Shown one piece after another: positions 61,165-64,000 of a DNA stretch of 64,000 nucleotides. The notes under the pieces are model-generated. The model saw only the letters and a program-made list of their open reading frames with translations. It was not told the DNA's origin and did not search any database. Numbering within the stretch: position 1 is the stretch's first letter; each line of letters begins with the position of its first letter. The position numbers and the translations under genes are program-made. Source of the DNA: Telmatactis stephensoni (lineage: Eukaryota; Cnidaria; Anthozoa; Actiniaria; Isophelliidae); NCBI GenBank assembly GCA_029948255.1, contig JALIZF010001541.1, forward strand, positions 331,984 through 395,983, read 5' to 3'.

Positions 61165-62215
61165 GTCCAGTACACATTGCTTGATTACATTTTGGCCTGT
61201 AGAGTTGTTTAGATGTTTTGTGAAATTTTGTAGCAATTCTAATTTGTGATTGAGGTATATGTGTGTTGAGTGTTGGGCCTTGAGCCTTGGTAACTCATGT
61301 CTAGTACACATTGCTTGATTACATTTTAGGTTGTAGTGTTTAAATGTTTTGTAAAGTGTAGTAATTCTAATTTGTGATTGAGGAATATGTGTATTGAGTG
61401 TTGGGCCTTGAGCCTTGGTAACTCATGTCTAGTACACATTGCTTGATTACATTTTAGGTTGTAGTGTTGTTTAAATGTTTTCGTAAAGTGTAGTAATTCT
61501 AATTTGTGATTTAGGTATATGTGTGTGTTGAGTGTTGGGCCTTGAGCCTTGGTAACTCATGTCTAGTACACATTGCTTGGTTACAATTTAGGCTGTAGTG
61601 TTGTTTAAATGTTTGTGAAGTGTTAAGTTCTAATTTGTGATTGAGGTATATGTAATGTTGAGTGTTAGGCCTTGAGCCTTGGTAACTCATGTCTAGTACA
61701 CATTGCTTGATTACATTTTAGGTTGAAGTGTTTAAATGTTTTGTAAAGTGTAGTAATTCTAATTTGTGATTGAGGAATATGTGTATTGAGTGTTGGGCCT
61801 TGAGCCTTGGTAACTCATGTCTAGTACACATTGCTTGGTTACAATTTAGGCTGTAGTGTTGTTTAAATGTTTGTGAAGTGTTAAGTTCTAATTTGTGATT
61901 GAGGTATATGTGTGTTGAGTGTTAGGCCTTGAGCCTTGGTAACTCATGTCTAGTACACATTGCTTGATTACATTTTAGGTTGTTGTGTTTAAAAATTTCG
62001 TGAAGTGTAGTAATTCTAATTTGTGATTGAGGAATATGTGTGTTGAGTGTTGGGCCTTGAGCCTTGGTAACTCATGTCTAGTACACATTGCTTGGTTACA
62101 ATTTAATAGGTTGTAGTGTTGTTCAAATGTTTTGTGAAGTGTAGTTCTAATTTGTGATTGAGGTATATGTAATGTTGAGTGGAGGCCTTGAGCTTTGGTA
62201 AATTGTATGCCGTAG
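61165..62215. repeat. Eight-unit ~130-bp satellite with alternating unit types
   Basis: The anchor tacacattgcttg starts at 61171, 61305, 61433, 61567, 61697, 61825, 61954 and 62082 (periods 128-134). Units contain gtagtaattctaatttgtga and gggccttgagccttggtaac. From unit 3 on, gattacattttaggttg and ggttacaattta(ggctg) types alternate, indicating a 258-bp dimer period. Confidence 0.93.
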
Positions 62216-62350
62216 ATTTGTTTAAACTTTCATTTTGTAATTTTACACTATGTGTAACTAAACCACCTGTAACAAAGAAGACTAACTTATGATGAAGATA
62301 TAGAATGTGAACACTTTTTTAGTCCTTTTGGGATCTGCATAATCATTATT

Positions 62351-62573
62351 GTGTAGTTCCAGAAAAATATTCATACCCCCACCATGGAGGAAATTGTAAA
62401 TTCTGGAGACTGAGGTAGTAGATTCAATTTCCAGCTACTAAAGGTTCAGAGAAGGGTCAGAGAAAAAAGAAAATTACAGTTTGTATGGAAGAGAAATTGA
62501 AGTTCAAGAGGATAGGGGGTCCATTTACAAATTCCCTCTTTGTTGGGGATATGGATATTTTCTGGAACTACAC
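62351..62573. mobile_element. MITE, gtgtagttccagaaaaatat ends
   Basis: gtgtagttccagaaaaatat then tcatacccc is mirrored by ggggatatggatattttctg then gaactacac at 62573. I recall this terminus as common in anthozoan genomes, but have not checked it. Confidence 0.75.
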
Positions 62574-63275
62574 ACTGTTGCTTTAGCCTGTTTTTCAACT
62601 TTATTATCGTATTATTCCTTTCAGGTTAATTGGAAAGTTCAAGCAATAATGAATTTGTGTGTTACTCTGAGTTGATGCTTTGTTTTGTGTAAATTACCAC
62701 TGTTATAATCCTAAGATGCCAAACCTTTAATAAGTAATTATTTCTTTATGTGGCTAGGTGTTACTGTACATTAATTCTGTACATTAATTCTATGTTTCAA
62801 TAATTTTTATGATAGACAGTGCTATTGCCCTATTGTATGCCTCATATATTGGAATCTGAGACTTGTGATACCACTTTAAAGATTTTTGTAGCCTGACTGT
62901 AGTATACTTTGCTGTACAGGAATGTTCATGTTATATTGGAGGGGGAAGGGATACATGTACATGTATATATTTATTGTTAAAACAGGTCAAACTTCAAAGG
63001 AATTGCTCCAGTATCCAAAATAGCCCAGGCAGAAACTCACAATTCAAATGCACCTCTCCTTTAATAGCTGAAGAGAAAGCAGTCAACAAATGCAAAGTAA
63101 GGAAGGCTTTAGTAGTTTTGGAGTACTTGATATTTTTGAATGGATGAAGTGGGACCAGCAGCATAGAAACGAGACTCATCCATTGAAAATTAGTATACAT
63201 ATTAGGTACATGTTTCATGATTCAATTTTTATCTGTGGTTTAATTTGAATTTTTTTCAATTGAATAGAATTGAAT

Positions 63276-63416
63276 TACACCACATATAAATATCAAGATA
63301 GAATAAGTGAAAGTTGCTTGGATGTGTGATAAATTGTGCCATAAAATTGTAGGGAATATGCATTGGATATAAACTTGCCACTATCACTTATTCTATCTAG
63401 TTTATATTCAGTGTGG
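63276..63416. mobile_element. Foldback MITE, 140 bp
   Basis: ccacatataaatatcaagat then agaataagtga is mirrored by tcacttattctatctagttt then atattcagtgtgg. Confidence 0.75.
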
Positions 63417-63587
63417 TTTCCCACAGAGCTATATAGTTTTAATACATAGACAAGGATTACTGGTCCTGAACATTGAATTACCAGCTGTCTATAAGACTAC
63501 AGTATTTGTACAAGTGTAGTGTATATCTTTCAGTATTAAAATGAGTTTTTTAATTCCATTGAGTTGTTTCACTTTTTTAAGAAATTG

Positions 63588-63645
63588 TTGTTAGTAGGAA
63601 TGCAGTGCCAAATTGTTGTTAGTAGGAATGCAGTGCCATGCCAGC
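63588..63645. repeat. 28-bp tandem duplication
   Basis: aattgttgttagtaggaatg then cagtgcc occurs twice in direct succession. Confidence 0.9.
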
Positions 63646-64000
63646 CCTCTTTAGAATTTCAAAACAGTTCTAATATTGGTCATTTTAGCCCATAGGTGAG
63701 GTCAAATTAGCTCCTTGTTCTGGGTTGGTCAGCTCATTCAAAATCTAATTTGGCCCTCTCATTTTCTATATCAGCCATTATAAGAGTCACTTCAGCCCAA
63801 CTACTTGCACCACAACGGACCACCAAACAGGTGTCAAATTAGTCCCCTTCAAAGAGGGCTATTTTAGCCCCATAAAATGGCACCATATTTTACCCACCGA
63901 AACGGCCCCATTTTGGGGGCTGTATCGGCTCTTTTCAATTTACAGTGTAGTAGTTGTCTGTTCCATGTCAAGCTGTTGAACCTCAAGTCCCACTCGGTAT

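Larger units (their letters stand above)
59911..63950. mobile_element. About 4.0-kb element bounded by 35-bp inverted repeats
   Basis: ctacactgtaaattgtaaag then agtcgattcagccc at 59911 and its near complement ending tttcaatttacagtgtag at 63950 are inverted. The subterminal DNA on both sides (59930-60370; 63650-63920) is rich in ttagccc, ggcccc and gtccc words with opposite sense, as expected of long imperfect subterminal repeats. The interior has tandem repeats, a CATTT microsatellite, two smaller MITEs and no transposase. Target duplication is not evident. Non-autonomous DNA transposon is the best reading. Confidence 0.6.

Overview
The window is a stretch of nuclear DNA from a metazoan, most likely an anthozoan cnidarian (coral or sea anemone). 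The animal assignment rests on spliced genes for a 26S proteasome ATPase, an RNF168-type ubiquitin ligase, mitoribosomal protein mL41 and a salt-inducible kinase. The anthozoan assignment is an inference from recalled repeat families: a tyrosine recombinase with an HGFR...SHVGW core, tRNA-headed SINEs and very many short foldback elements. The DNA is AT-rich and intron-rich. No bacterial gene organisation is visible.

Layout. 1-3,100: probably an intron of the proteasome gene, holding a broken tyrosine-recombinase element and a 303-bp tandem duplication. 3,098-9,236 (+): the last 13 exons of PSMC6/Rpt4, whose introns carry at least five foldback or terminal-inverted-repeat elements. About 10,900-11,868 (+): an intronless beta-propeller-like gene with two frameshifts. 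14,032-17,280 (-): RNF168-like E3 ligase, five exons. 17,482-18,975 (-): a 240-residue coiled-coil protein, five exons. 19,327-21,112 (+): MRPL41, four exons, head-to-head with the coiled-coil gene across 351 bp. 21.1-39.1 kb: a long non-coding-looking tract full of microsatellites (GATA, GAGAC), SINEs, a LINE scrap and a 21-bp minisatellite. 39,131-45,587 (+): a complete salt-inducible kinase (SIK) with kinase domain, UBA domain and PKA-type sites. 48,872-50,706 (-): a secreted cysteine-rich peptide precursor with two duplicated mature-peptide exons. 50.7-64 kb: nested MITEs, a 25-bp minisatellite and a roughly 4-kb inverted-repeat-bounded element that carries an ordered satellite.

Most interesting. 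The 15 kb upstream of the SIK kinase is not simply junk. It contains at least six short ATG-initiated stretches that end at a GT donor in phase 2, the phase needed to join the acceptor at 39,131 and read through into the kinase. Most have a TGACGTCA (CRE) site 100-400 bp upstream, and eight exact CREs lie in about 8.3 kb. Two of these exons encode related peptides. I infer an array of cAMP-responsive alternative promoters giving SIK several N-termini. RNA evidence would decide this. The second notable item is the two-domain cysteine-rich precursor. Exon boundaries were placed by hand from splice consensus, reading-frame continuity and remembered family sequences; no search was run.
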